Shown: positions 25,346-34,263 of the stretch, piece after piece
How the letters are laid out: each line of letters opens with the position of its first letter
Numbering within the stretch: the stretch's first letter is position 1
Assembly (NCBI RefSeq): GCF_003443735.1
Contig: NZ_CP031969.1
Coordinates: forward strand, 4,402,001-4,466,000
DNA length: 64,000 nucleotides
From: Streptomyces sp. CC0208
GTDB lineage: Bacteria; Actinomycetota; Actinomycetes; Streptomycetales; Streptomycetaceae
Direction of reading: 5' to 3'
Position numbers and translations under genes: made by a program
Notes under the pieces: model-generated
What the model was told of the DNA's origin: nothing
Databases searched by the model: none
What the model saw: only the letters and a program-made list of their open reading frames with translations

Positions 25346-26539
25346 TTACTGGACGAGCGCATCCGGCTTGCCCTTGCTGCGCGGCCGTTCCTCGACCATC
25401 TTGCCCCAGACGATCAAGCGGTACTTGCTGGTGAACTCCGGCGTGCAGGTGGTGAGGGTGATGTAGCGGCCGGCGGTGGTGAATCCGGATCCCTTCGGGA
25501 CGGGGTCGATCACGCTCGTGTTGCTCGGAGACGTCACCGGCAGCGTCGACGTCATCTTGTAGACGAAGTACTCGTCCTGCGTCTCGACGACGATCGCGTC
25601 ACCGGGGCTGAGCTTGTTGATGTAACGGAAGGGCTCGCCATGCGTGTTGCGATGCCCCGCGAGAGCGAAGTTGCCGGTCTTCGCGTCGGGCATCGCCGTC
25701 TTCAGCGCGCCCTCGCTGTAGTGGCCGACCATGCCCTTGTCGAGGACCTTCTTGTTGCTGACGCCCTCCGCTATCGGCACGACGACATCCAGCTTCGGGA
25801 TGTGCAGCAGGGCGAATCCCTGGCCCGGCTCGAAGGTGCCCGGGGCACCCTTCCCGCTCGCCCAGTCGTTCTGGAGGCTGCTCGCCTCCTTGTCCGCCTG
25901 TGCGTGCGCCCGGACGTTGGTCCACCACAGCTGGTAGCTGACGAACAGCAGCATCAGCACGCCGGTGGTGATGAACACCTCACCGATCGCCCGGCTCGCG
26001 ACGACGGCCGCGCCGGGTTTGCGTGCCTTCGCCTGTCTGCGGGCCTCGACGCGGGAGAGCGGCCTGCCGTCCGGCGACTCCTGGTCCGACTGCGCTTCGG
26101 GTGCGGCTCCGCCGCCATGGCGCCCATGACGGCCCTTGGCGGCCTTTCTCCGGGCCGCACGGCCCCCCTGTGGGGATCCAGTGGCGGATGTGACGGAAGA
26201 GGCCGTGGAGGCGGATATGGAGGGGGGAGGCGGATCGGGTATCCGAAGCGCCACCGTCTCGTCGTCGGCCGGCGGCACATACGGCGCCGACGCCTGGCGG
26301 TCCGACGCCCCGCCGTCCGACGCCCGGCCTTCCGACACCCCGCCGGGCGGCTGCTCGGTGTACTGCCCCTCTGCGTAGGAACTCTCGGCGTACGGCTCCT
26401 CGCCGTAGGGACTCTCGGCGTACGGCTCCTCGGCGTAGGAAGCACCGCCGAAGGAGTGCCCTGCGTAGGGATCGCCGCCGTAGGACTCGTACGACGCGTC
26501 GCCGTACAAGTCCTCGCGCTCGGGGCGCAGGGCCGTCAC
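25346..26539 (-). CDS. class E sortase with long Tyr-rich cytoplasmic leader
   Basis: 397 residues from the GTG at 26539, which overlaps the preceding gene's stop (GTGA). The first ~170 residues are low-complexity: repeated PYAE/SYAE/PYGEE Tyr-Ala-Glu units, then Pro-rich and a basic RRKAAKGRHGRHGG stretch before a transmembrane helix near 195-218. The sortase domain carries GHRNTHG, TLTTCTPEF (C365) and KYR (R374). Same family as the neighbouring enzyme but with an unusually long cytoplasmic part, which could be a protein-interaction or phosphorylation platform given the nearby kinases. That role is inference. Confidence 0.92.
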   Translation of the reverse strand: MTALRPEREDLYGDASYESYGGDPYAGHSFGGASYAEEPYAESPYGEEPYAESSYAEGQYTEQPPGGVSEGRASDGGASDRQASAPYVPPADDETVALRIPDPPPPSISASTASSVTSATGSPQGGRAARRKAAKGRHGRHGGGAAPEAQSDQESPDGRPLSRVEARRQAKARKPGAAVVASRAIGEVFITTGVLMLLFVSYQLWWTNVRAHAQADKEASSLQNDWASGKGAPGTFEPGQGFALLHIPKLDVVVPIAEGVSNKKVLDKGMVGHYSEGALKTAMPDAKTGNFALAGHRNTHGEPFRYINKLSPGDAIVVETQDEYFVYKMTSTLPVTSPSNTSVIDPVPKGSGFTTAGRYITLTTCTPEFTSKYRLIVWGKMVEERPRSKGKPDALVQ

Positions 26540-27174
26540 GCCGTGGCCCTGCCCACCACCGGGGCGAGCCCCGCCGACCTCGCCACCGCGCCCTGGTCCC
26601 CGCACTCCACCAGCCAGTTGGCCAGCATCAGGTGACCGTGTTCCGTCAACACCGACTCGGGGTGGAACTGCACACCCTCGACCGGGAGTTCACGGTGCCG
26701 CAACCCCATGACGATCCCGTCGTGCGTCCGCGCGGTGACCTCCAGCTCGGCCGGAACCGTCGCCGGCTCGGCGGCCAGCGAGTGGTACCGGGTCGCCGTG
26801 AAGGGAGTGGGCAGCCCAGCGAAGACCCCGCGGCCCTCGTGCTCCACCAGCGACGTCTTGCCGTGCAGCAGCTCGGGAGCGCGGTCCACCACACCGCCGT
26901 ACGCCACCTGCATCGACTGCATGCCCAGGCAGACACCGAAGACCGGCACCCCGGTCGCAGCACAGTGGCGCACCATCTCGATGCAGACCCCGGCCTCCTC
27001 CGGAGTACCGGGGCCGGGCGAGAGCAGAACGCCGTCGAAACCGTCCTGGGCGTGCGCCGTCGACACCTCGTCGTTGCGCAGCACCTCGCACTCCGCGCCC
27101 AGCTGATACAGGTACTGGACCAGGTTGAAGACGAAGCTGTCGTAGTTGTCGACAACGAGAATGCGCGCGCTCAC
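26536..27174 (-). CDS. pabA: glutamine amidotransferase, anthranilate/aminodeoxychorismate synthase component II
   Basis: 212 residues of a class I glutamine amidotransferase: ILVVDNYDSFVFNLVQYL at the N-terminus, SPGPGTPEEAGV, nucleophile in VFGVCLGMQ (Cys near 81), and the His-Glu pair in VQFHPESVL. It supplies ammonia to a chorismate-utilising partner for p-aminobenzoate/folate or tryptophan synthesis; family members are often bifunctional. No component I gene is in the window. The GTG at 27174 overlaps the upstream small gene's stop and its own stop overlaps the sortase start, so three genes are coupled. Confidence 0.92.
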   Translation of the reverse strand: MSARILVVDNYDSFVFNLVQYLYQLGAECEVLRNDEVSTAHAQDGFDGVLLSPGPGTPEEAGVCIEMVRHCAATGVPVFGVCLGMQSMQVAYGGVVDRAPELLHGKTSLVEHEGRGVFAGLPTPFTATRYHSLAAEPATVPAELEVTARTHDGIVMGLRHRELPVEGVQFHPESVLTEHGHLMLANWLVECGDQGAVARSAGLAPVVGRATA

Positions 27175-27332
27175 TGGTTGTCCACCGTCACATCGTTGAA
27201 GGGCAGCAGCGGTTCGGCCCACGGGAACACGTACTGGAACAGGACGTACACCACAGCAACGACCAGCATGAGTGAGAGCAGCGCCTTCACCCATGCGCTG
27301 CCCGGCAGATGCCGCCAGATCCAGCCGTACAT
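27171..27332 (-). CDS. small single-span membrane protein
   Basis: 53 residues from the ATG at 27332 (GGAAGGGACGGC upstream). One transmembrane helix (VKALLSLMLVVAVVYVLFQYVF) is followed by a short outside tail ending LLPFNDVTVDNQ. Its stop overlaps the pabA start. I do not know a function; its position between two sortase genes and coupling to pabA suggest it is a conserved member of this operon. Confidence 0.75.
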   Translation of the reverse strand: MYGWIWRHLPGSAWVKALLSLMLVVAVVYVLFQYVFPWAEPLLPFNDVTVDNQ

Positions 27333-27384
27333 GCCGTCCCTTCCGTCGCACCACGGCACCACACACACGCCGTACCGCACCAGA

Positions 27385-28074
27385 CTAACGGCGCAGGGCA
27401 ACAGGCTTGCCGTCCTCCACAGGCTGTGTGGAGTCCAGGTGTGCCCAGACGATCAGCCGGTGACTGTGTCCCCACTCCGGATCGCACGTGGTCAGCGTGA
27501 GATAGCGGCCAGGCCGCGTGTACCCGGATTTACGTGGCACAGGATCGATCACCTCAATGTCGGAGGGCACGGTTTTGTATGGCCCTTTGTCGATCCGATA
27601 CGTGAACCAGGTCGTTCCGTCGGTCAGCACGACCGCGTCACCGCGCCGCAGCCGCGGGAAGTCCTTGAAGGGATCGCCGTAGGTCCGCCGGTGCCCGGCG
27701 ACCGAGAAGTTGCCCGGCTGCCCGAGCTGCGCGGTGTTCGCGTAGTGGCCGAGGCCCTTCTTCAGGGTCCGGACCTGGGTGCCTTCGAGCACGGGCTTGT
27801 TCCACGTGAAACCGAGCCGGGGAATGTACATGATCGCGAAGGGCTTCCCGCTCCGGTACGGCGCCGGCCGCGCGGGCGAGGCGGACGCGCCGGCCGTCAC
27901 CTTGGGCTCCTGCACGCTCCCCTTGGCCCACTGGTTCTGTAACTGGTCGATCTGGTCGTCCATGACGGTGTCGGCCTTCACACCAGTCCAGAACAGCACA
28001 TAGGCGACGAACAACACGATCAGGGCGCCGGCGGTGATGCACAGCTCGCTGACGGTCCGGACGACGACACGCAC
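27385..28074 (-). CDS. class E sortase (third copy)
   Basis: 229 residues. An N-terminal transmembrane helix (CITAGALIVLFVAYVLFWTG) precedes the sortase domain with the catalytic His in VAGHRRTYG, Cys in TLTTCDPEWG (C197) and Arg in HSHRLIVW (R206). It differs from the other two by TCDPEWGHSHR in place of TCTPxxTSxYR, so substrate or signal preference may differ. GTG at 28074 with GGAG upstream. It lies 52 bases upstream of the small membrane protein gene and 27 bases after the DUF881 gene. Confidence 0.92.
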   Translation of the reverse strand: MRVVVRTVSELCITAGALIVLFVAYVLFWTGVKADTVMDDQIDQLQNQWAKGSVQEPKVTAGASASPARPAPYRSGKPFAIMYIPRLGFTWNKPVLEGTQVRTLKKGLGHYANTAQLGQPGNFSVAGHRRTYGDPFKDFPRLRRGDAVVLTDGTTWFTYRIDKGPYKTVPSDIEVIDPVPRKSGYTRPGRYLTLTTCDPEWGHSHRLIVWAHLDSTQPVEDGKPVALRR

Positions 28075-28101
28075 CGGCGGCTCCAGGGACTCACACCGTG
28101 C

Positions 28102-28881
28102 TCACTCCACGGGCTTGGCGTACTGCAGATCCACTGTGCCCGAGTAGCCGGGAAGAGTCACCGTGCCGTCGTCGGCGACATTCCAGCCGAGGCCGTAGAC
28201 GTTGACGTAGACCATGTAGTTCTGGATCGCCTTGGAGTCCGCGAGCGCCTGCTTCAGCCGGCCGGGGTCCCCGACCGCCTGGATCTTGTACGGCGGCGAG
28301 TAGACGCGGCCCTGGAGGATCAGGGTGTTGCCGACGCAGCGCACGGCACTGGTGGAGATCAGCCGCTGGTCCATGACCTTGATGCCCCGGGCACCGCCCT
28401 TCCACAGGGCGTTGACCACGGCCTGGAGGTCCTGCTGGTGGATGACCAGGTAGTCGGGCTGCGGCTCGGGGTAGCCGGGGAGCTTGGCGGTGGCGTTCGG
28501 CGGGGCGTCGTCGAGCGTGACCGTGACCGCCTTCCCCTTGAGCTTCCGGGTGCCCGCCCGGTCCTCCAGGGCGGCGAGCTTGTCGTCCTCGGCCTTGGTG
28601 CTGCCGTCGTCGCGCTCGGCGAGCGACTCGACGTCCCGGCGCAGCGAGCCGTTCGACTCGTCGAGCACGCCGTTGTTGCGGCTGCGCTCCTGGATGAGGT
28701 CCGAGAGCTTGAGCATGGAGGCGTCCGTGCGGATGTCGGTGCCCTTGGCCGTTTGGAAACTCGTGAAGAAAATGAGTCCCGCGAGAGCGAAGACGGCCAC
28801 GGTGAGCACCCGCACCGGCCGGAAACCTCGCCTGCGGACAGGACTGGATCCGGACTGGGGGGAGTCGGCAGAATTGCTCAA
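28102..28881 (-). CDS. DUF881 family membrane-anchored protein
   Basis: 259 residues. One N-terminal transmembrane helix (VRVLTVAVFALAGLIFFTS) is followed by a coiled-coil-like segment (about 60-115) and the DUF881 domain with VTVTLDDAP, YLVIHQQDLQAVVNALW, AVRCVGNTLILQG and YSPPYKIQAVGD. The family is linked to division-site or cell-wall genes in Gram-positives but its role is unproven. The TTG at 28881 is the apparent start. It is divergent from crgA across 140 bases, which should contain both promoters. Confidence 0.88.
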   Translation of the reverse strand: MSNSADSPQSGSSPVRRRGFRPVRVLTVAVFALAGLIFFTSFQTAKGTDIRTDASMLKLSDLIQERSRNNGVLDESNGSLRRDVESLAERDDGSTKAEDDKLAALEDRAGTRKLKGKAVTVTLDDAPPNATAKLPGYPEPQPDYLVIHQQDLQAVVNALWKGGARGIKVMDQRLISTSAVRCVGNTLILQGRVYSPPYKIQAVGDPGRLKQALADSKAIQNYMVYVNVYGLGWNVADDGTVTLPGYSGTVDLQYAKPVE

Positions 28882-29021
28882 CGTACCCTTATCTCCTTCG
28901 GCGCCGCGGACGCACTACGCTAACGGACGCCCGGGGGAGCGCTAAGAGTCCCCTTGTACGCTGCCCGGAGCCCGACCAGTTACCTGCGCGGCCACGCAGC
29001 GCATCGACAGGAGAGACCCTC

Positions 29022-29276
29022 GTGCCGAAGTCACGTATCCGCAAGAAGGCCGACTACACGCCGCCCCCGGCGAAGCAGGCGACCGCCATCAAACTGAACA
29101 GCCGCGCCTGGGTCGCCCCGGTGATGCTGGCCATGTTCCTCATCGGGCTCGCCTGGATCGTCGTCTTCTATGTGACCGACGGCTCCCTGCCCATCGACGC
29201 CCTGGACAACTGGAACATCGTGGTGGGCTTCGGTTTCATCGCCGCCGGATTCGCCGTCTCCACCCAGTGGAAGTAG
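29022..29276 (+). CDS. crgA: CrgA cell-division regulator
   Basis: 84 residues. A basic N-terminus (MPKSRIRKKADYTPP) precedes two transmembrane helices (VAPVMLAMFLIGLAWIVVFY and IVVGFGFIAAGFAVST). CrgA delays septation in Streptomyces aerial hyphae and bridges FtsZ with septal PBPs in mycobacteria. GTG at 29022 is preceded by AGGAGAGACCCTC. Monocistronic, followed by a gap rich in DnaA-box-like sequences. Confidence 0.96.
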   Translation: MPKSRIRKKADYTPPPAKQATAIKLNSRAWVAPVMLAMFLIGLAWIVVFYVTDGSLPIDALDNWNIVVGFGFIAAGFAVSTQWK

Positions 29277-29300
29277 CTCTCCCCAGGGGTATCCGCTGAG

Positions 29301-29361
29301 TTATCCACAGCCTGGAGCAATTTCCACAGGCCCTGGGGAAAAGACGACGATCTGTGGATAA
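29301..29361. promoter_or_regulatory. pair of inverted perfect DnaA boxes downstream of crgA
   Basis: TTATCCACA at 29301-29309 and its inverse TGTGGATAA at 29353-29361 both match the strong DnaA consensus. Weaker box-like 9-mers lie at 29321 (TTTCCACAG) and 29502 (TGTGGAAAA). The site is about 21 kb from oriC in a gene-free gap (29277-29540) between convergent genes. Confidence 0.7.
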
Positions 29362-29540
29362 CCCACAGGACGTTGACGCCGGTACGACCATCACACCAGC
29401 TCCCGCAAGCCTGTTCGCCCCCTGCCTGACCTGCACTAACGCGGGTCAGCGCCAGGGGGCACAGCTGTTCCCGAACTGTATGCACAAGATCGGGCACTCG
29501 CTGTGGAAAACGGCCGCTCAGAGGGGTCGTGCGGACCGTT

Positions 29541-30425
29541 TCAGGTCAGCTGGGCGGTCCGGACCACGATCATGACCGCGACGACCAACAGAACCAGCGC
29601 GCTGGTGCCGTACTGCACCAGCGCCCGCCGCTCGCGCGGGGCGTGGACCATGCCGTAGCCCGTGATGAGCCCGGCGACGAGGCCGCCGATGTGGGCCTGC
29701 CAGGAGATGCCGCTCCAGCTGAAGGTGAAGATCAGGTTGATCACCAGGAGCGCGATGATCGGCCGCAGGTCGTAGTTGAGCCGGCGCATCAGGACCGCGG
29801 TGGCGCCGAAGAGACCGAAGATGGCGCCGGAGGCCCCGAGCGTGGCCGTGCTCGGGGAGGCCAGCAGATAGGCCAGGGCGCCGCCCGCGAGCCCGGAGAC
29901 GAAGTAGACCGTGAGGTAGCGGGCGCGGCCGAGGGCCGCTTCGAGGGGGCCGCCGAGCCACCACAGGCTCATCATGTTGAAGCCGATGTGCCAGATCTCC
30001 TGGTGCGCGAACATCGAGGTCACCAGGCGGTAGTACTGCCCGTCCGCGACACCTTCGGTGGGCTGGAAGGGCGCCGGCGGCCAGGCGCCGACGAGACTGA
30101 GATCCGTCGCCAGGGACGCCTTGGCCTGGATGGCGATGAACACCGCGACGTTGATCCCGATCAGGATCTTCGTGAACAGCCGGGGATCGGCCGTGACCGT
30201 GCCGCCCGCGATGGTGCGGGGCCTGGCCGTGGCCGGAGCCGGCCCGCTGCCGCCTCCGTCGCGCACGCAGTCGGGGCACTGGAAGCCGACGGAGGCGCTG
30301 ACCATGCACTCGGGGCAGATGGGGCGCTCGCAGCGGGTGCAGCGGATGCCGGTCTCACGGTCCGGGTGCCGGTAGCAGCCAGGCAGGTTCTGGGCCTCCG
30401 GTGAGGTGCCCGCCTCCTGATTCAT
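29541..30425 (-). CDS. rhomboid-family intramembrane serine protease with zinc-ribbon N-terminus
   Basis: 294 residues from the ATG at 30425. The N-terminus has a B-box-like zinc motif with His/Cys pairs (CYRHPDRETGIRCTRC, CPECM, CPDC). Six to seven hydrophobic helices follow with the rhomboid Asn region (HIGFNMMSLWW), catalytic Ser in GASGAIFGLFG and catalytic His in WQAHIGGLVAG. It cleaves transmembrane substrates within the bilayer; substrates are unknown. In Streptomyces it typically neighbours the cyclophilin gene, as here. Confidence 0.93.
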   Translation of the reverse strand: MNQEAGTSPEAQNLPGCYRHPDRETGIRCTRCERPICPECMVSASVGFQCPDCVRDGGGSGPAPATARPRTIAGGTVTADPRLFTKILIGINVAVFIAIQAKASLATDLSLVGAWPPAPFQPTEGVADGQYYRLVTSMFAHQEIWHIGFNMMSLWWLGGPLEAALGRARYLTVYFVSGLAGGALAYLLASPSTATLGASGAIFGLFGATAVLMRRLNYDLRPIIALLVINLIFTFSWSGISWQAHIGGLVAGLITGYGMVHAPRERRALVQYGTSALVLLVVAVMIVVRTAQLT

Positions 30426-30529
30426 GCGATCCCCTAACTCGCCCTGAGCCGTCGTGCCCACATGCACCGCCCCGCTCATCCTTACGGTTGAGCGGGGCGT
30501 TTGGTTCCCTTCGCGGTGGTTGCCGGGGC

Positions 30530-31063
<534 letters not shown>

Positions 31064-31305
31064 GATCTGCCTTCCGTTGTCTTCTTGTGCCCGACCGATC
31101 CTCGCACGGATCCGGCCGAGGAGGGTCCGGGCAGGGGCGCGGAGCGGCGATCCGTGGCATTGTCGTCGACAAGCTCCTGTTGCCACGCATTCATCCATTA
31201 TTGATCCGGATGCCCGCCCTCAGGTGCCGGGCTGTGCTCCGGCAGGCATGATCCGTAAAAGGGTGGAAAGTCGAATTACCGTACGCCACCGAGGAGGAGG
31301 ATCCC

Positions 31306-32007
31306 GTGACCCGCATCGACAGCGTGCGCGCCGCGACCGGTTCGGCGAAGGACAGCGTGCTGCACGCCGCGGAAGCGGTGGCGCCCTACGCCGACACGGC
31401 CAAGGACAAGGCCTCGCACTACGCGACGGAGGCACGCGTACGGCTCGCGCCCAAGGTCTCGCAGGCGGCGGAGCAGGCGCGTGTCCAGTACGGCGTTTAT
31501 GTCGCGCCGCGTCTGGAGCAGGCCCGTACGCATGTTCCGCCGAAGGTCGACCAGGCCGCCCACGAGGCCGCCGAACGCACCCGAAAGGCAGCTCGGCAGG
31601 CCGCCGACTATTCCCGCCCGAGGATCGAGCAGGCCGTCGCCGCGGCCGGCCCGGTCCGTGAGGAGGCCACGGCCCGCAGCGTGGCCGCCCTGGCCGCACT
31701 GCGCGGTCAGATCACGCCCAAGGAGGTCCGGAAGCTGGTCCGCAAGCACGAGCGGCGGGCCCGCGCTGGACGGCTCGCCAAGGCGCTGGCGGTCGCGGGC
31801 ATCGTCGCGGGCGGCGCCTACGCCGCCTGGAAGTGGTGGGACAAGCAGGCCAACCCCGATTGGCTGGTCGAGCCGCCCGCCGCGACCGAGGTGCCCGAGG
31901 CGGGCCGGCTGACGTCCGTGGACGGCACCGGCCAGGCCGTCCTGGACCCTGAGGTCCAGGCGAAGGAGGCCGAGGAGGACGCCGCAAGGCACGACGAAGG
32001 GCGCTGA
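31306..32007 (+). CDS. DUF5324 family protein
   Basis: 233 residues, Ala/Glu/Lys/Arg-rich and strongly helical. The first ~150 residues are repeated amphipathic segments (VAPYADTAKDKASHYATEARV; YVAPRLEQARTHVPP) resembling apolipoprotein or LEA-like coils. One hydrophobic helix follows near 163-180 (AKALAVAGIVAGGAYAAW), then an acidic tail. Known only as a Streptomyces family; membrane association is suggested by the single helix. GTG at 31306 follows GAGGAGGATCCC. Confidence 0.82.
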   Translation: MTRIDSVRAATGSAKDSVLHAAEAVAPYADTAKDKASHYATEARVRLAPKVSQAAEQARVQYGVYVAPRLEQARTHVPPKVDQAAHEAAERTRKAARQAADYSRPRIEQAVAAAGPVREEATARSVAALAALRGQITPKEVRKLVRKHERRARAGRLAKALAVAGIVAGGAYAAWKWWDKQANPDWLVEPPAATEVPEAGRLTSVDGTGQAVLDPEVQAKEAEEDAARHDEGR

Positions 32008-32157
32008 CGCCGAGACCGGCGTGTACCAGCGGTGGGGCGGAGATTCTCCGCCCCACCGTCATGTTCACCCGACGGTGTGAGCGAACCGGTACGGCAGCGC
32101 TCCCGTGCACCACAGTCGCCGGGGACACCTCTGCGCACCGGACGGACTGCCGCCCTG

Positions 32158-33108
32158 ATGAACCTCTCGCGCCGCGGGCCGCTCGCCCTGGCCGCCGTAC
32201 TGCTGCTCCTGGCCTCGGCCTGCACCGCCCGCGCCCCCGAGCCCGCGGCGGTTTCCGCGTACGGCGCGTACGTCGGCTACGACCCCGCGGACGTGGGCCG
32301 TCTCGACGCGCTCGGCGCCTGGCTCGGCGGCCCGGCGCCCCGGGTCGGGCATGTGTACCTGCCCGGCGACCGCTGGAGCAACATCGAGGGGGCGCCGGAC
32401 TATCTGGGGGCCTGGGCGGCCTGGCGACGGGCCGATCCGCGGCGGATGTTCGTCCTGAACGTGCCGATGCTGGAGCACACGGAGGCGCACCTTCCCGACA
32501 GCACGGTCCGCGAGGAGCTCCGGCGCGGTGCGGACGGCGACTACGACGGCCACTTCCGCGCCCTGGCCCGGCGGTTGGGGGCTCTCGGCGTCCCGGACAC
32601 GATCGTCGTCCTCGGCTGGGAGATGAACGGCACCACCTACACCCACCGCTGCGGTCCGGACCCGGCCGCGTGGAAGGCGTACTGGACGAGGATCGTGCGG
32701 GCGATGCGCTCGGTGCCCGGTCAGCGCCTCCGCTTCGAGTTCACGCCCAGCCGCGGCCGCGACGCGATCCCGTGGCCGCGCTGCTATCCGGGCGACGGGG
32801 TGGTCGACATCATCGGCATGGATGCCTACGACGCCCCGCGCGGCCTGCGCTTTTCTGACCAGGTGACCGAGCCGTACGGCCTGCGCGCCCACGTCCGCTT
32901 CGCCCGCGCCCACCGCAAACCCTTCTCGTACCAGGAGTGGGGCCTGTACGAGAACGGTGACGACCCGGCGTACGTGCGCGGCATGCTCACCTGGTTCGCC
33001 CGGCAGCGTCCCCTCTACCAGGCCATCACGGACTACTGCCCGCACGGTGTGTGGGGTTGCCGGGCCCATCCGAGGTCGGCTGCGGTGTACCGCTCGCTGC
33101 TGAGGTAG
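32158..33108 (+). CDS. secreted GH26-like glycosidase lipoprotein
   Basis: 316 residues. A lipoprotein signal peptide has the lipobox LASAC (Cys near 22). The remainder resembles glycoside hydrolase family 26/39-like barrels of the beta-mannanase type: VLGWEMNGTTY places a candidate acid Glu, and FSYQEWGLYENG a candidate nucleophile Glu; DIIGMDAYD is also conserved. Likely acts on a beta-linked polysaccharide outside the cell. ATG at 32158 is where the signal peptide starts. Stands alone, convergent with tRNA-Ala. Confidence 0.85.
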   Translation: MNLSRRGPLALAAVLLLLASACTARAPEPAAVSAYGAYVGYDPADVGRLDALGAWLGGPAPRVGHVYLPGDRWSNIEGAPDYLGAWAAWRRADPRRMFVLNVPMLEHTEAHLPDSTVREELRRGADGDYDGHFRALARRLGALGVPDTIVVLGWEMNGTTYTHRCGPDPAAWKAYWTRIVRAMRSVPGQRLRFEFTPSRGRDAIPWPRCYPGDGVVDIIGMDAYDAPRGLRFSDQVTEPYGLRAHVRFARAHRKPFSYQEWGLYENGDDPAYVRGMLTWFARQRPLYQAITDYCPHGVWGCRAHPRSAAVYRSLLR

Positions 33109-33179
33109 CTCCAAGGGCCGTCAGGACCTTCAAGGACGGCATCAGCGTTCCACTCCGCTTCCACCGCGCGCACGAAAAA

Positions 33180-33212
33180 CCCCTCCGCCTGCATATCCGC
33201 AGGTCGGAGGGG
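33180..33212 (-). terminator. terminator after tRNA-Ala
   Basis: CCCCTCCG-CCTGC pairs with GCAGG-TCGGAGGGG around ATATCC, with A-run at 33175-33179 (T-run on the reverse strand). It lies 11 bases past the tRNA 3' end. Confidence 0.8.
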
Positions 33213-33222
33213 ATTTCTGGAG

Positions 33223-33295
33223 TGGAGCCTAGGGGAGTCGAACCCCTGACATCTGCCATGCAAAGACAGCGCTCTACCAACTGAGCTAAGGCCCC
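33223..33295 (-). tRNA. tRNA-Ala (anticodon TGC)
   Basis: 73 bases. Acceptor GGGGCCT pairs with AGGCTCC plus discriminator A. The D arm is AGCTCAGTTGGTAGAGC, the anticodon loop TTTGCAT gives TGC, and the T arm contains GGTTCGACTCC. No CCA is encoded. Confidence 0.96.
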
Positions 33296-33424
33296 GGGAA
33301 GAGGAACGTCCGCCGGAAGAACCACGTACCGGTGGGCGCCGCAGACCAGAGTACCGGGTCACCCCCGGGATTCCGCAAAAAGGATTGGGGGTCCCCGTGA
33401 ACGACCACTCTCCGTAAGATGCTC

Positions 33425-33458
33425 AACCGTGGTTCGCTGTCGCGAACCACGGTTTTTT
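33425..33458 (+). promoter_or_regulatory. perfect hairpin with T-run just upstream of HTH gene
   Basis: AACCGTGGTTCG, loop CTGTCG with CGAACCACGGTT, then a run of six Ts. The structure ends 24 bases before the ATG of the next gene. It looks like an intrinsic terminator in the leader, or an operator for the encoded HTH protein. Confidence 0.7.
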
Positions 33459-33481
33459 GGGGAAGCGATGGGGAGACGCAC

Positions 33482-34030
33482 ATGGACGCCGCACAGCAGG
33501 AAGCGACCGCAAGAGCGCGGGAACTGCAGCGGAACTGGTATGGGGAGCCGCTGGGGGCGCTCTTCCGTAAGCTCATAGACGACCTGGGCCTCAACCAGGC
33601 TCGTCTGGCGGGGGTGCTGGGACTGTCCGCTCCGATGCTGTCGCAGCTGATGAGCGGTCAGCGGGCGAAGATCGGCAATCCTGCCGTGGTCCAGCGGGTG
33701 CAGCTGCTGCAGGACCTGGCGGGGCAGGTCGCGGACGGCAGCGTGAGCGCGGCCGAGGCGACCGAGCGCATGGAAGAGATCAAGAAGTCGCAGGGGGGTT
33801 CGGTGCTCAGCAACACCACGACCACGACGAGCAGTTCGGGTGCGCCGACGGTCAAGCGGGTCGTCCGCGAGATCCAGTCGCTGCTGCGCTCGGTTGCCGC
33901 CGCCGGAGACATCATCGACGCGGCCGACACTCTCGCCCCGACCCACCCGGAACTGGCAGAGTTCCTCCGGGTCTACGGCGCCGGCCGCACCTCCGACGCG
34001 GTCACGCACTACCAGTCCCACCAGAACTGA
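33482..34030 (+). CDS. helix-turn-helix DNA-binding protein
   Basis: 182 residues. An N-terminal HTH (about 18-60; LIDDLGLNQARLAGVLGLSAPMLSQLMSG) of the XRE/Cro type is followed by a helical segment, a Thr/Ser linker (SNTTTTTSSSGAP) and a C-terminal helical domain (VKRVVREIQSLLRSVAAAGDIIDAADTL). A conserved Streptomyces regulator with no known target, usually next to the Ser/Thr kinase gene that follows here. ATG at 33482 is chosen; upstream codons fall inside the hairpin. The leader hairpin suggests attenuation or autoregulation. Confidence 0.85.
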   Translation: MDAAQQEATARARELQRNWYGEPLGALFRKLIDDLGLNQARLAGVLGLSAPMLSQLMSGQRAKIGNPAVVQRVQLLQDLAGQVADGSVSAAEATERMEEIKKSQGGSVLSNTTTTTSSSGAPTVKRVVREIQSLLRSVAAAGDIIDAADTLAPTHPELAEFLRVYGAGRTSDAVTHYQSHQN

Positions 34031-34263
34031 GCCGTCCGCCCGGTCGCCGAAGGGGGTTCGGCAGCCGGGGCGGTGGCGGTGCCAGGGAGGAGCGCGGGGG
34101 GTCGCGCTCCTCACCGGCGGGCGACATACGGGGGTGTGTCGGCCGCCGAGGAGACGAGGAACACGGGGCCGTATCTCTCATCCGGGAGGCCACGAGGGAG
34201 TCGTATCGCTCATCACGGGGGAAGCAAGGGGGATAGCCGCAGGGGGAGGAGCGACGCGCAGTC

